DNA from: Nectonema munidae
Taxonomy: Eukaryota; Nematomorpha; Nectonematoida; Nectonematidae
Assembly: GCA_030549495.1 (NCBI GenBank)
Contig: JAUIRK010000106.1
Location: 639,001-703,000 of the forward strand
Reading direction: 5' to 3'
Length of the DNA stretch: 64,000 nt
Below, one piece after another: positions 45,888 to 58,320 of the stretch. The translations under genes and the position numbers were made by a program. The notes beneath the pieces were generated by a model that was given only the letters and a program-made list of their open reading frames with translations, was not told where the DNA came from and searched no databases. Each line of letters begins with the position of its first letter. Within the stretch, counting starts at the first letter, position 1.

Positions 45888-46186
45888 CAGTGGCGGATCC
45901 AAGGGGGGGGGGGGAGGGGGGAGAGGGGGCTCATGGCCCTATGCCCACCCCCTATGAAAAATGGCTTCGAAAATTACCCTTACTAATATATACCCTTACA
46001 TGTATAAAAAATAAATTTTTGCAATTTATTCATGGCAAAATAATGTTAAAAATATGAAAACAGGTAATTAGTGATTCTAAAAGACATAATACAGCTGTCG
46101 TATTCTCTGAAGACTTTTAGCAAAATTGCAAAAAATTTAAATAGATTTCGCCCCCCCCCTATAATAAATTTCTGGATCCGCCACTG
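45888..46186. mobile_element. hAT MITE, 299 bp, with exact 8-bp target duplication
   Basis: The left end CAGTGGCGGATCCA and right end TGGATCCGCCACTG are perfect inverted repeats. CCAAGTTA flanks it at 45880-45887 and 46187-46194. Poly-G (left) and poly-C (right) runs lie just inside the ends. No coding sequence. The exact duplication and perfect ends suggest a fairly recent insertion. Confidence 0.88.
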
Positions 46187-46194
46187 CCAAGTTA

Positions 46195-47973
46195 TCCTCT
46201 TTATTTTAAAATAACTCTTTCTTATGCTTATCAACTTCTCTTTTTACTTTTTTTATTGATTCAAAGTAACTAATTTTCTATATAAATAACATGATCAAAC
46301 TAGTCATTTTCAATCAAGAAAGAATATTGATTGGTGTTTTTGGGAAAGTATATTTATTTTTATGATTTATGAAGCGGAGATGTTTGAAGAGCGCTTTATT
46401 TGTATTCACTGAAAGTGTTTGAAATTTAAGACGAACCAAAGCATAGGACTTTAGTCATTTTTATACAATTCCATTGAAAGTAAAAGTTCTTGTGCTTTCC
46501 CTTTGGAAACATTGATCTTAAATGGAAGGCAATTTTTGTTTAGTGTTGAATCTTCTTCTCTTTACAGTTAAAATTACTCTAAAGTCAGATTTAATGAAGG
46601 AAGTAATGTATTTGAGTACAATAGGTGACAAGTGACCTACCAATTACAAAAAATTCCATGCGATTATATTTCAATGATATTTTCATCTAAATCTTTCATT
46701 TTGTGGGCTTTATCCTTCATTTGATTCCAACACACGTGGAAGCAAATTTTTAATGCATCAAATTATTATAAAAAAAGATGGTTGTCGCGTGAACAACTAT
46801 AACGAAATCAATCAAACTATGAACTTATCTCTTGTAAACGAGATAAATAATAAAATAATGCGTGGCATCCATCTATCCAATGTGGAATTTTAGCAAAATC
46901 TTATTAACTGTATTTATTTCGTTTCGAATTGCATGGACGAATGCAATGCTGCTTTATAACTGATTGCGATATCATCCTTGAAGCACAAATGTTACTTTCG
47001 TCTTTTTATACGCATATAGAGGTATATGTAGATTTTATACAATTCTTATTCATTATTATTATACTCATAGTGTGTGTGTGTGTGTGTGTGTGTTATACAT
47101 CGTTTTCACATTAATTTATTGTTCAACTCGAAAGTATGCAACTGAAATGTCGCATGAATCATTTCTCTCATATCGGAAGATGTTATGCAATTTAGTAATG
47201 GCCATAATGAGGCAAAAATACTTGGATTAATTATTATCTAACCATGTACATGATTATTCTACGCTCGTAAATAATCCAGGAATCCATACCGAGAAGCAAG
47301 CCAGAATATCGAATGCGCATCCAAATAACTGCAGGTTATAAATGTCTTTATAGCCAAGTCTACGACATTGGTATCCTGTTTATATTTTTAAAAAGATATG
47401 GTTGGCTAGTTAGAAATTTTTTGGCTTGACTCAATTTTAATTGCCTATCAAATATCTAATAAACTTTCTTACCAAAAATTTAGCTAACTAATTAAAGTAT
47501 TTTGTGTATAACTCCATTTATAAAGATTTGATTCTCATTTTTTAATTAATTTTGGTGCTTATGAGTATATAAATAAAGTTAATTCAAAGTATATTTTATA
47601 TAGCATTTTTCGAAACTAAAATTTATTCAAAAAATAAGATAAAAATGGAATTCTAAAATCAAATATACACAAAATTTCTATGCAATTAATAAAACTGAAA
47701 ATAAAAAAAACTTGCTAACATTTTCATATATAAGATAAAATTGAAAAATAATAAAAAAAAGTATACTTTTAAATATTTCATAAAATAAAAATTCACTTTC
47801 CCAATAAAAATGGAGTGTAGTTGTAAATCGTTGATAAAAGTTAACATATGCAGCGAAACGTCCATTTTTGGACACGCTTAACCTGAATTAAACGGAATGC
47901 GCTTTCAAAACCTCAATTTATCCTTTTAAATGAATGTAAGGCCTTTATAGTGAATAGCTAGCTCTCTACACAA
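46195..47973. other. AT-rich stretch without a recognised gene
   Basis: Holds a degraded TTAA-MITE relative at about 46410-46527 (CTTTCCCTTTGGAAACATTG) and a TG microsatellite at 47070-47093. Nothing else seen. Confidence 0.5.
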
Positions 47974-47975
47974 TA

Positions 47976-48194
47976 CACAGTAGATCCTTTATACGCTTAT
48001 AACGTGGGTCCAAGCCAAGGACCTACGTTATAAAAGATCTGGATTATAACGGCTCTACTGGAACACGTGTTATAATTTCGGTCTGCATAATTTTAAAATG
48101 TAAATATACCATTTTCGATATATTGACCATAAAAAACGCGAGCTACGTCTATTCGCGCGTTATTTGGATTTAGGGTAATAATGGATCTACTGTG
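47976..48194. mobile_element. pogo/Tigger-type MITE, 219 bp
   Basis: Inverted ends CACAGTAGATCC / GGATCTACTGTG, flanked by TA at 47974-47975 and 48195-48196. The interior TTATAACGTGGGTCC and GGACCTACGTTATAA form a further inverted pair, a composition common in Tigger MITEs. No coding sequence. Confidence 0.75.
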
Positions 48195-48196
48195 TA

Positions 48197-51100
48197 CGTA
48201 CACACTTTCAATGGGCACTTGGTGCGTTAAATATGGATGGGTTTGATTGAATACTCATTGCAATTAATAGAACAAAAAAAGAATATAGAAATAAATTTAC
48301 AAACGACCAATTAATAAACTTAAAAACTAAAAAAAAAACTTATTTTTAAAATTTATTCATTATTTAACTCTTTAACTAATTCATTAACAAATTTACAAAC
48401 TATTTAATTAACTTAAGTAATCAAGTAATGAACCAACATATTAACAAAATAACTAACCGACAACTAATGACATAATTAGTTTCTTTGAACAAATAAATTT
48501 TAATTTTTACTTATTTCAAGGCTTTTTTATGGCATATTACTCAAAAAATCTTTGGATAAAAAAGTTTTAGATGTGAATTTCAGATGAAGAATCATTGAGC
48601 ACAAAAGTAAAAACTTTTCTTGAAAGAAGATTCAGCTCTTTAATAAAGGAACTTTTGGATATTAATATTTTTAATAAAAAAAGCAAAAAGGTGCAATCTT
48701 ACTAATTGAAACAACAATCAGTCTAGGCAAAATGGTCTATGAATTTAGTATCTAATAAAAGTTTAAAAGAGTAAAATTATAACTTTATTAAGATTAAGAA
48801 TAACACTTATCTATCCAAATAATTTTATTTACAATGTTTTCCCATTTTGGTAGTACTACTAATACCTACTATATAAATCGTTAATCTATATTTTACTATT
48901 CTTTAAATAGTAATATTAATATACTTAAACCTTTTTAGATAGTAATGGAACTTTGTATTTAGTAACTTTTGTTTACTAGTAATCTCAACAATGCATAATT
49001 ATACTGATATGATAGTAACATTTTACAATGATAGAAGTAAAAATACTAAATCAATTGTAAAAAACAATTGTATCAGGTATTTTACTGATAAATTGTACTT
49101 ATTTGTTAGTTTTTTTACTACTAGATATTAATAATTTTGATTGATTTTCATCAAAAAGTGACATTCAAAAAAAAATTTTCTTCAATAAATCAAAGTAAAA
49201 ATATAACCATAAGAATGAGACTGAAAAGTTAGATTTTATTATTTATATCTGAAAGATTTTATATCTTTCTAATTTGCATCATTTTTTACAAAAAAATACT
49301 TAAATAATTTTTTTTAATCGATGAAATATTTTAAAACAACATTTTGTGCCACTTTAATTACTTTTAAAGTTTAATAAATATTGTAATTTTTTATTAATCA
49401 AAATTAAGATTTAATCATTTATTAAATTTATCATTAATAAATATTATCTATAAGCTTAAAATTACAAAATTAATTTTTTTTATATATTTACTTTAAAACA
49501 TCTCTTTATATTGGATTTGCAATATTTATTTTAAATGCTTAAATAATCTATAATTATGCCTTAAATTTTTCAAAAAAAATGATTAAGGACCTTTATTTTA
49601 CTTTGAGTTTTTTAGGGTAAGTTTGGATAAAAAGTTACGCCCTCTTCCCAACATATGTTTTATTCATAAATTGTCACGATGCCTTTAAAATTTCAAAGAA
49701 CTACCGCTCACTTTGAAAATCTTTGAACTAACTGAACACTAGAATTTCGAGAAAATCAAAAAAATATTGCTAGAAAAAATTTATGAACTTTATTCATTAG
49801 TTTTCCTTCATTCCATTCTATGAATGTAGGCTCATAATGGAGATATGGATTGGAATTTTTGTTTAACAATTTAATTGAGTTAATTATCAATTATGATAAA
49901 AAAAAACTTTATTGATTAAAATTATATAACAACGTAATATTTCTCCTTATCACAACTTCTTCATACAATAACATACAAATAGGAAATAATATGAGTTTAA
50001 AGATATGTACTGAAGTATAAATATAGTATAACGGCGGTTCTCTCTCCTTTTACGCAATGCAGCCAATCACAATAGCCCTATTCTTAATACGGGAAACTAT
50101 ATGTAGAATATAGTTTTTTACCATAACGGTTTACTTATTCATTACCAATTTTTCGATGGCTTTCTTCAGCACCACTTTCGTTTATAATTTAAATGAGTTT
50201 AAACTTTAAAGTATTTTTCGCCCAAAATTTATCAAATTAAAAATTAAAAAAAATTATCATAATTCCTTTTTATAATTTATACTATCATAAAAATTATATT
50301 ATAAATAAATTAAAAAAAAATAAGCTGTTTAATCTTAAGAAGATGGGAGGAGTGCTTACAGGAGATTAACCAATCCTATTCACCAAATCCAGTTAGCCAA
50401 TTTCCATATTACCTATATACTAATTGATTTTTTAGAATTAAAAATGCATTTATCCTTATTTTCCCAATTAAATTCATTTTGAAATTATACAAAGGGGATT
50501 TGTTTTTAGGGGAACAGAAAAAAATCTTGGAAATAATACAATTTCCAAAAAATCTAGGAAAATTTCTCTTTGGCAAAAAAGCCCATGTAATTATTTTTGT
50601 ATAGTATTAAAAAGAGAGGATTGCTTTTCCATTAGACACATGATATGAATAAAGTTTTTGCAAAGCGTTTTCCTTTTCTTTTTCCCCTAATTTTATATAC
50701 ATTTATAATATATATTACATTAGTTTGTTAGTTAACTAGATAATAATTAGTTAGTTTAATCAGGTTAAAGAAATTGTTTTTAAAGTAAAACACTACTGAC
50801 GATAAAAAATAAAGGTTAACATGTGAAATTGAAAACCAAAAATTTTTCATGGACCCAAGAGGACGAAAAATGTTCTTATGGTACAAAATGGGACATTGCA
50901 AATGAAGAGACAAATTGGGCTGCTATCCTAATCCAAATGCAAAAAATTCTTTTACGAAATGGGAACTTTTTATTTGTATCTTATAGCTGGTGTGTATTTA
51001 AATTGGATTAAAATTAAAATTAATTGTATCGCGAATCCTAGAATAAACACGTTTTATCGCTTTTTCCAAAACATTGCAATAATTCACGTTTTGTTGAAAT

Positions 51101-52890
51101 CTTCTAATCTGCATTCAAACACACACGCTCTTGCAAAACGCTATGCTGTGCACACGCTCCACAGACGCAAGCATGCACAACTTATTTCTTCCTTGGTACC
51201 ACAATAAAATGAGGAAACTCTCTTTCATTAAATTTATATATTTGTGGTAAAGATAATTTAAATTTGCATATTCAATTACTTTTTCCACTGCTTTCAATGA
51301 TTAATAATAATGATACAGTATTGTGTGTCTCCTCTCCCTCACTTGCCTTTTTTCCTATTGTTTTCACAATAACATGAATTTTTACTATTTCAATACCACA
51401 CCGCATAGATCAATAAAATTTAATGGATCTCTTGAAGAATCTTGGAGTTGCCCTATAAAATAATTCAGATTTTCATTGAATTTACCCGTTTTGCCATCTC
51501 CGCCTACATTTAGAATCTTTTGTATCATAGTATAAATTATCCCAAAGGTTTAATAGATTAAATAATTTTTAGATTTTTTTAAATTTAATAAACTCTAAAA
51601 CTAAATATTTTAAGCCATATCTATTCCTTATAATAAAATCTAATTAGCATTAGAGGGATAATTGAACAATATACTATGAAATCAAATTGATTGAATCATT
51701 GTTTAGTCAAGAGAAACTATATAACTTTATAGGATAGAATAGGAAATTTAAATTCAGCTTTCCAAACTTTTAAACAACTATTTGAGTTTTAAAAAATAAA
51801 TCACGAATAGATGGATAATAATATTTTCCAATTTGAATGTAAAGTTAAGGATCTATATTTTATAAGCGTAAATCTCTAAGTATTTTTTAGTTTTAACCAT
51901 TTTATCCCACGTGAATCAACTTGAAAAAATGGACTGCTCCCACTCTTTGAGAGTTCGAGTGAAACGGGTGTTCCAAAAATAGAAAAGCAACTGAAAATTC
52001 GATTGAAAAAAAGCAGATGATTTGTTTTCAAAAATCTCTTCCTCAAATATTGGCTGAGTTGAATGAAAATCCATTCAAAATAAAAACAACCGATTAATTT
52101 TCAATAATAAATCGATGCCTGAAAATGTAATGGAGACGTAAGTGAAGTTGTCTAGAATTTGTCTTTCGTTTCAGATGTTCTCACGTTTGAATTTTGGTAT
52201 TCCAGCTTCACAGCTCATAACTCGATAAAAATGTATGGGCTTGCACCGCTTCTATCGAACCATGAGCCAAAAAGGTTTGGCCTCCAATCGAAACGTAGAC
52301 TTTATAGTATGAAAGCTTTATATAAACAATCTTACTCAGGCACCGAAATGAGTGATGTAAATTGAGCTTTCTAAGTTAAAAACTTCATCTTCATAGTATC
52401 GTTAGTTGTATATAACAGATTTTACTTTTACAAATTTTATTGTTGAAGGAAATTAAAAAAAACATATGCCTATTTTTGACATATTTTCTTTATGAGTTCT
52501 GTAGTTAATGCTAAAATACAGAAATCGTTGTCCTTTAACCGAGTTAGGCCAAATTTTCCTTTAAAGCGATGCATACGATAGCCAAGATAAATGTCCAGAT
52601 CATTTGCTTGCAGTGGTCATAAATCCGTAAAAATATGATTTAATCTAATGTGTTCAAATTTAAAATCTTACTTTAGAAGTAAAAAAAAACTAAGTTGAGT
52701 ATTTGACTTTTTGGTTAAAGCTGATTACTGCTTCTAATAGTAATTGGTACCTAGTTAAAAGCATTTTAGCATTATATTTTGCTATTTCACTCTCCAAATG
52801 CCACTTTCTCATCAGAAAACTTTCATATTCCCATATCTAATGTGCAAGAAGAGGGATTCTCCCTAAAGTATATATGATATAAAACTTTAC
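48197..52890. other. AT-rich stretch, probably downstream intron of the dachshund-like gene
   Basis: 4.7 kb with only low-complexity AT sequence. 51961-52030 (GGGTGTTCC, AAGCAGATGATTTG) resembles one MITE end. A patch at 52200-52360 is less AT-rich but has no sustained frame of recognisable content. The C-terminal coiled-coil exons expected for a dachshund gene were not found here. Confidence 0.45.
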
Positions 52891-53332
52891 CTTTCTGAAT
52901 TAGTAGTAGAATAGCAGTTTGTTGACGTAGATTTCGAGAAAAGGGAGTCTAGAGCAAAGTTGGTGTTATTCGCTTCAATCCTGGCTGGATGCAAGTACGA
53001 GAAGTCATTTTTACGCAAACTTTGGGACAGAGAGAGGGAATGCAGGCTTAGTGGCGGGGGAGGTAGGAAAAAGTTAAGGGAGCTGAGAGAGCTTTTGTAT
53101 GCCGACAACATCATTGCCGCTTGATTGAAAGCTTGCAAGGGGTGGTTGTTAATTGCGGAAGTGTCGCCATCATTTGCTATTCCATTAATCGCATCCATCT
53201 TCGCTCCATTGATATCCGCCATCTTTGTCATCGGCATTGATGATGAGTTGGAAAACATGGAGCCACTTGACAAACTACTATATGATGGCATTAACAAACT
53301 GTCCGAGGTGTATGCGAAACAGTGTTCAGCTT
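52891..53332 (-). CDS. dachshund-like transcription factor, exon of the variable central region
   Basis: Minus-strand exon of 442 bp from an acceptor (GCGTTTTAG before 53332) to a donor (GTAAAG after 52891). It joins the exon at 53441-53547 in phase, making one uninterrupted frame. The translation runs EAEHCFAYTSDSLLMPSYSS, then Ser/Met/Asn-rich sequence, LQAFNQAAMMLSAYKSSLSS, a PPPPLSLHSLSLSQSLRK segment, and NNTNFALDSLFSKSTSTN. It is a low-complexity, regulatory-protein-like stretch with no fold of its own. The identity comes only from the preceding exon. The frame would hit a stop just past the donor, so splicing there is needed. Confidence 0.6.
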
Positions 53333-53440
53333 CTAAAACGCATTATGTGAACTTTTTGGTGAAAGTGAAAGGTTTTATCATTTGAATACGCTGGTAAAAG
53401 TGTTTGTTGCCATTCAACCAAGGATCTTCTAATCTTTTAC
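53333..53440 (-). other. 108-bp intron between two dachshund-like exons
   Basis: Donor GTAAAAG at 53440 and acceptor TTTTAG at 53333. Reading through instead reaches a stop, and splicing joins GAC-G to AA-GCT in frame. Confidence 0.6.
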
Positions 53441-53547
53441 CGTCAAAGTTATTTTGATAGAGGGCATATGCACACGAAGAGACAGGAGTTGGACTTGAGA
53501 GAGATTTCTTAGGAGGTCTCCCAGGTCGCGAACTTAAAATAGCATTT
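53441..53547 (-). CDS. dachshund-like transcription factor, exon with the SRPGRPPK motif
   Basis: Minus-strand exon of 107 bp after a strong acceptor (TTTTACTTTACAG). It encodes NAILSSRPGRPPKKSLSSPT followed by PVSSCAYALYQNNF. The SSRPGRPPKR string directly follows the Ski/Sno/Dac DNA-binding domain in dachshund proteins (DACH1 has NASSRPGRPPKR, from memory), nuclear co-regulators of the retinal-determination network. The Ski/Sno/Dac exons should lie at higher coordinates but were not recognised, possibly beyond the window. The alternative is another AT-hook-like protein, since GRPPK also occurs in AT-hooks. Confidence 0.58.
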
Positions 53548-54078
53548 CTGTAAAGTAAAACGAATTAAAATCTAATTTAAGTTGCACAAGTTAATAGAAA
53601 AAATTATTTCTCAAAAATGCTTCGATTAATCCCTCAAAAGAAGGTTTATATATTTACACCTAGAACTGCCAACAGTGAAACAAGCAGGCAAGTATGGCTT
53701 TTGTTCTAACGGGGTTCACTTTAAATTTGTAGGGACAAACAATGAAATTTTTTTCAAAAATAATGTCATCTCGCATATTTATAAGAGTATGCTATGCTTT
53801 TGATGAATTTAATTTTTAAGATTTTGCGGAGTTAACACATGATGCTAGAGGGTTGTAAAACAGCAGAAAAAAAAATTATTTTTATATTTATGACTATTAT
53901 ATTAATAATTACATGTATATTTTATCGACGAATGTGTGTGAATATAATTTTGATTTATATGTGTGTAACTTATGTTTATTACCCCATGTATGACATGAAG
54001 TGTTTGTGTTTAAAATAAAACATGTTGTATCCAGAAATATTTGTCTGTTCTATGTCCTTCCTGATTTAAAGAAATTGG
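53548..54078. other. Probable intron, no feature seen
   Basis: AT-rich; presumably an upstream intron of the dachshund-like gene. Confidence 0.5.
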
Positions 54079-54086
54079 GATATAAC

Positions 54087-54634
54087 TAGAGATGTATCGG
54101 ATATCCGCATATGCGGATCATCAGCAAAAAATTTTACATCCGCTTTATATCTTCATCCGCGCATTTTTTTCATGTTAACATCCGCATCCGTAATTTAAAA
54201 TCTTTACATTATAGCTACTTTTCTCGATCCGAGATTCAAAAGTAAATTGTTCCCTAATTTTGAAACAACAAATAAAGTAAAAACTTTCCTTTTGAATTTA
54301 TATGATGAGGATAAGATTGATAATAATAGTAGCATAGAAGTATAAAGCTGCAAAAAATGAAGAAAAGTGCTAATGAAGTTTATACCTCTTTGAATGAAGC
54401 TATGGACTCTATTCTAAACTCTAGTAGTGAAGAAGAAAACGAGAAAGAAAATGAAGATAATGAAACTTTTAATGAAGAAATAACGAAGTATCGAAAAGAA
54501 AAAAGAACTGATTCATATAATTGCTTAGATAACATTGCTTAGGCTGGTGGAAAACTAAAAAAGAAGAATCTCCAATTTTATCAAAAATTGCATTCCGCGG
54601 ATGTAAAAAAATTCACATCCGCGATACATCTTTA
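54087..54634 (+). mobile_element. Internally deleted hAT element, 548 bp, exact target duplication
   Basis: Inverted ends TAGAGATGTATCGGAT / CGCGATACATCTTTA with GATATAAC at 54079-54086 and 54635-54642. ATCCGC/GCGGAT subterminal repeats lie inside both ends. The middle (about 54214-54600) retains a transposase segment on the plus strand: ATFLDPRFKSKLFPNFETTN, then NLYDEDKIDNN, then after a frame change NEVYTSLNEAMDSILNSSSE and, after a further frame change, WWKTKKEESPILSKIA. That is the hAT block LDPRFK...F through the EWW...P.LSkiA string before the dimerisation region. The N terminus and the C-terminal ER.FS motif are missing. The end and motif pattern fit ZBED-type hAT elements. Confidence 0.82.
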
Positions 54635-54642
54635 GATATAAC

Positions 54643-55239
54643 TAACTAAAACTGACCCCCTCCATATGGTAATTCGTTATGACCAGTTTTACTGTACATG
54701 CTTTTGTTGATGAATAAAAGATTATTTATAGCATTTTTTCTTCCGTAGGTTTGTATTTGCATCAAACTTATATATTCATTGATTTCACAAACTTTTTAAC
54801 GATAGTGATAAAAATTTCAAGAACGAAGTCAAAGTCGTTCTACACATTTTAGGGTTTCATTAGCGGGTATTTGCCAGAATTTTGAAATTGGAATTTTTCA
54901 TAACTATTTAAAATACTATATTTTGGAGATATGCTACAACTTATTTTTCAATGTATGAATATACTCATAATTCGCACATGCTATTTAAATTAAGAAATTT
55001 GGATAACCTATGCTTTTTAGTTATTTGTAGCATGGACAAATATTTGCTACTTATGGAAAGATAAATTACACCCTTATGGGCATTTACTTAATTCAGAAAG
55101 TACCAGATTATTAATGAAAGTCAGGTTTTGAAATCCGACTCAATACTGCACCAGTTCTAATAAAATATAATGGCACCAAAAATATTTAAAGGTTTCAATT
55201 TTGAAAAATTCTTTGTTAAAACAAGTATCTATGTCCTAC
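54643..55239. other. AT-rich stretch, no feature seen
   Basis: Nothing recognised between the two hAT remnants. Confidence 0.5.
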
Positions 55240-55420
55240 TAAACAATAAATGAGCATAGGATCCAAGATCTATGAACCGAGAGGGAAACGCACAGAAAGA
55301 CTTGCCCAATCATATTCTGCGTTATTGACCATAATAAAGCCAACAAGCACTGAGTCAGAAAGAGCATTTTCATTTGCTATCATGTTCCTTTCAAAAAGTC
55401 TCTATACTCTTTGGCTTCAA
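55240..55420 (+). pseudogene. hAT transposase C-terminal fragment
   Basis: The frame reads IYEPRGKRTERLAQSYSALL then TIIKPTSTESERAFSFAIMF, the hAT dimerisation motif (LL.IKPTSTE.ERAFS.ag....k.RsrL) found at the end of ZBED-type hAT transposases. After about residue 50 the similarity fades; the open frame to 55558 is probably not original. No terminal repeats were recognised nearby. It is a separate element from 54087, whose ends and duplication exclude this segment. Confidence 0.7.
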
Positions 55421-56868
55421 ATGTGTTCTTCTCAATTTAATCGTTTTATTTGCACCCATATTCCTATCCTATCTCTTTGTTTGCTTCTCACAGCAGGGTC
55501 TTCGCCTTTGATACCAACCCTCAAAAGTGGACTTCATTTGATTTATTCCTTTATTTGATGCTCGAACTTGTGTGCCAATACTTTTTTTCTCATTTTACTT
55601 TTCTCAAATTGTTAACTTTGTTGAAATTTTGTAAATAAAATACCTGCTTACTTAAAAGTATAAAATTTAAGTTATTTATTACCACCGTCTTCCGTGATTG
55701 AAATTTAGTAACAGAAAATGGAAATATTAACAGGCTCACAGTTAATTTTTAATATCGTTTTTGTTAATGAATCGCTGCTTACCAATGAAATATTGTTCTC
55801 AAGAGGAGGTTTCAACAATGTTACTCATTTTTACTCACTATTTGATGAGCTGGGCTAAAATTTCCTTAACTGGCTGCACCGTCTGCCACGATGCAAAATT
55901 TTTACTTGTTTAATACAATTTTAATGATCAGTTTAAAATTTTAAATCACTTTAATACTACATTTTCACTTGAGTATCTTAAATAATTTTGATGATAATGA
56001 TTAATATTTTTGATCAAAGAATTTCCATCACTGTTTACATATATGATGAGACATTTTCATATTTGATGCCATTCAAGTAGAATGACCAATTTCATTGGTA
56101 CAATTTGGTCCAATAAACTGAGGGCACACGTCATACACGCATTCTCCAAATAACCGTTTTCCTCCTTTTCCTTTCACATAAACTTAAATGAATCATCAAA
56201 CAAAGAGTCATATTTCTTTCTTTTTTTAAAACTCTTTTAAAAATTATTTCTTAGTAAGTGAAAAGTTCCCTTATCTAAAATAATTCTTCACTGTCATTTA
56301 AAAAATCTGATTAAGAGTGTAAAAATTCAGCATTTTTTCTTTTCAATTTTCAAACAAATTTATCGTGAACAAGTTCAATCCTTTGAAGTTCAAAATTTTG
56401 AACACTAATCGTCTGCTTTCTGTTTCAATTTAATTTTACATAATTAAAGCGGATGATTTTCATTTCTTGGAACACTCGTGTCACACTGCCCTTCAGAGAC
56501 TAAATATATGAACCGCATTAATTACTTCTTTTGGTTCGTTTATTTTTCTTAATAATCAGTTGATATATAACAATTATATATTCTAGACATTTTATAAATA
56601 CGTAAAATTCGATTGAAAAAAGCAGGTGAATTTTCTTCTCCATTCTTGTCTTCAAAGAGTTTTTTAAAATGAAGACAAGAGGTTTGAAATTTTCAAAATA
56701 TGTAAATGACGACTTATAAAACATCATTATTGGATGTGGAGAGAATAAGGAAGAAGAAGTAAATGAATTAAACCCCTTGTCAGTGTATACACATGCAAAT
56801 ATTGGCATTTAAAATTTGCCAGGATCAAAGCTTTCAAGTCGAAAATAAAAAAAGAAAAAACTCTTTTA
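55421..56868. other. AT-rich stretch with MITE pieces
   Basis: 56069-56130 is one terminal repeat of the MITE family seen at 40497 (CATTCAAGTAGAATGACCAA and CCAATAAACTGAGGGCACAC); a weak partner may lie near 55730-55810. 56408-56495 carries ATCGTCTGCTTTCTG and a GGAACACTCGTGTCA palindrome, resembling the 130-bp MITEs. No gene recognised. Confidence 0.5.
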
Positions 56869-56869
56869 T

Positions 56870-56887
56870 ACACACACACACACACAC

Positions 56888-56918
<31 letters not shown>
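56870..56918. repeat. Compound (CA)n(GA)n microsatellite
   Basis: About ten CA units running directly into about fifteen GA units with two single-base breaks. Confidence 0.95.
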
Positions 56919-57949
56919 TGCAAAAGAGTAAAGAGAAGACATCACTACTACTGATGATAATAATAAGAATAATATACTTTTAATCACAATGAATTTTATT
57001 TTTTCATTTACCAATACATGATAGTAATTACTTTTATTCTACTTTAGTCATTATAATGGCGCTTGACCACTTTTTGTCGACATTATGCAATGCGGTAAAT
57101 TTATGGATGTAGGTATGCAATATGCATGTGCTTCCTATACCTGCCTCTATATGCATACACAGATATACTTATCTACAAATGTGTAGTGTTTGCGAGTGTG
57201 TATATACTACACACATAAGTAAATAGAAGATCATCATTATATCTGATATATTATGCATCATTTTGTGAGCGTGCTTATACTACACACGTATACTCTGTCT
57301 TTTATCCATTCTGTATTTGAATCTGCGAATCCTATGTTTTTATATAAAGTAGATTATCATTATTTATATGTATATGTATATATACAAGAATAATAATATA
57401 ATTAATAATTATTTTAATTAGATGCAATTATAAGTAATTATTATTATTTATATAGAGTGCGCTTTTTAGATGCATTTCTAGAGCCATGTAAAATAAACAT
57501 TATATACCTATCATCACCAATATTTACAAATGCTTTAAAATGGCATTTGCAGAATATGCCTGGATGAAAAAGGAATAAGTCTAAAACTATTAGCAGAGCT
57601 TATTTTACAAATGACCTTTTAAGCGTCACTATACTACTGCTTATAAAGAACTAAACGCAAAAATAACATCATTACATTCAATATAAGAATAAAAAATAAG
57701 TTTTAAATTTTTTTTAAAAATATTGAGTTCTTTCTGATATTTCAAGCTTATCCGAAGTGCATTCCATAATTTAGGGGCATAAAAGAAAACAAGCTTTGTT
57801 CACAAGCACTTAACCCCTATAACATGTATCAAATATTATTTATTAATAATATATAAGATATTGCATGACTTCAAACGCTTTTATTTTTGTTGCATATACC
57901 TTTTATAATCATATTTTTTTTATTTAGGAACAAGATACATTCCGTCGTT
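56919..57949. other. AT-rich stretch, no feature seen
   Basis: Alternating TA/TG/CA-rich sequence around 57060-57300; no gene or clear element. Confidence 0.5.
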
Positions 57950-58320
57950 CCCGTTTTTTACCCTGGTTTTCTTCCTCTGAAGAATTCAAAGGTTTTTACG
58001 GTTAGGTAGTGCTCTAGCGACGCGATTCTACGTGGTTAGTAATCAAGCTATCGCTAGACAATAAGTTTGTTTCCCAAATTGGGAGCGTTCGCGTTAGGAT
58101 TGTATCGTTCTCTCAGATGTATTTATATATTGTAACATAAATTCTTGTAAAATAATATATATATAACAAGGTATAGCTATTCTTTTGTAACAAGGGCCGG
58201 TAGGTGTTTAGTGGGATGGAAAGTCCAGTTAGACTTGGACTCGGCATTCCGGGCGGGCCAGGATATCCGAAAGGATGGGTGCGAACGCCACAAAACAACT
58301 TAATTAATTAATTCACAAGC
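57950..58320. other. GC-richer island of unknown nature
   Basis: Stands out from its surroundings (CTCTAGCGACGCGATTC near 58012; GGGCCGGTAGG near 58194; CATTCCGGGCGGGCCAGG near 58245). The minus strand from 58298 is open and reads CGVRTHPFGYPGPPGMPSPS then LTGLSIPLNTYRPLL, which looks like a proline-rich exon, but no good splice pair was found. It could equally be a non-coding mobile-element end. Unresolved. Confidence 0.35.

Noticed and set aside
45854-46057. 67-codon plus-strand frame with a Gly-rich start
   Set aside because: It spans the left end and poly-G run of a hAT MITE with a defined target duplication.
1-52890. Coiled-coil exons of the dachshund-like gene downstream on the minus strand
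   Set aside because: Looked for the conserved coiled-coil pattern in minus-strand frames and did not find it; no candidate reported.
53125-53385. 86-codon plus-strand frame opposite the dachshund-like exon
   Set aside because: The minus-strand reading has matching splice sites and phase; the plus-strand frame has no family resemblance.
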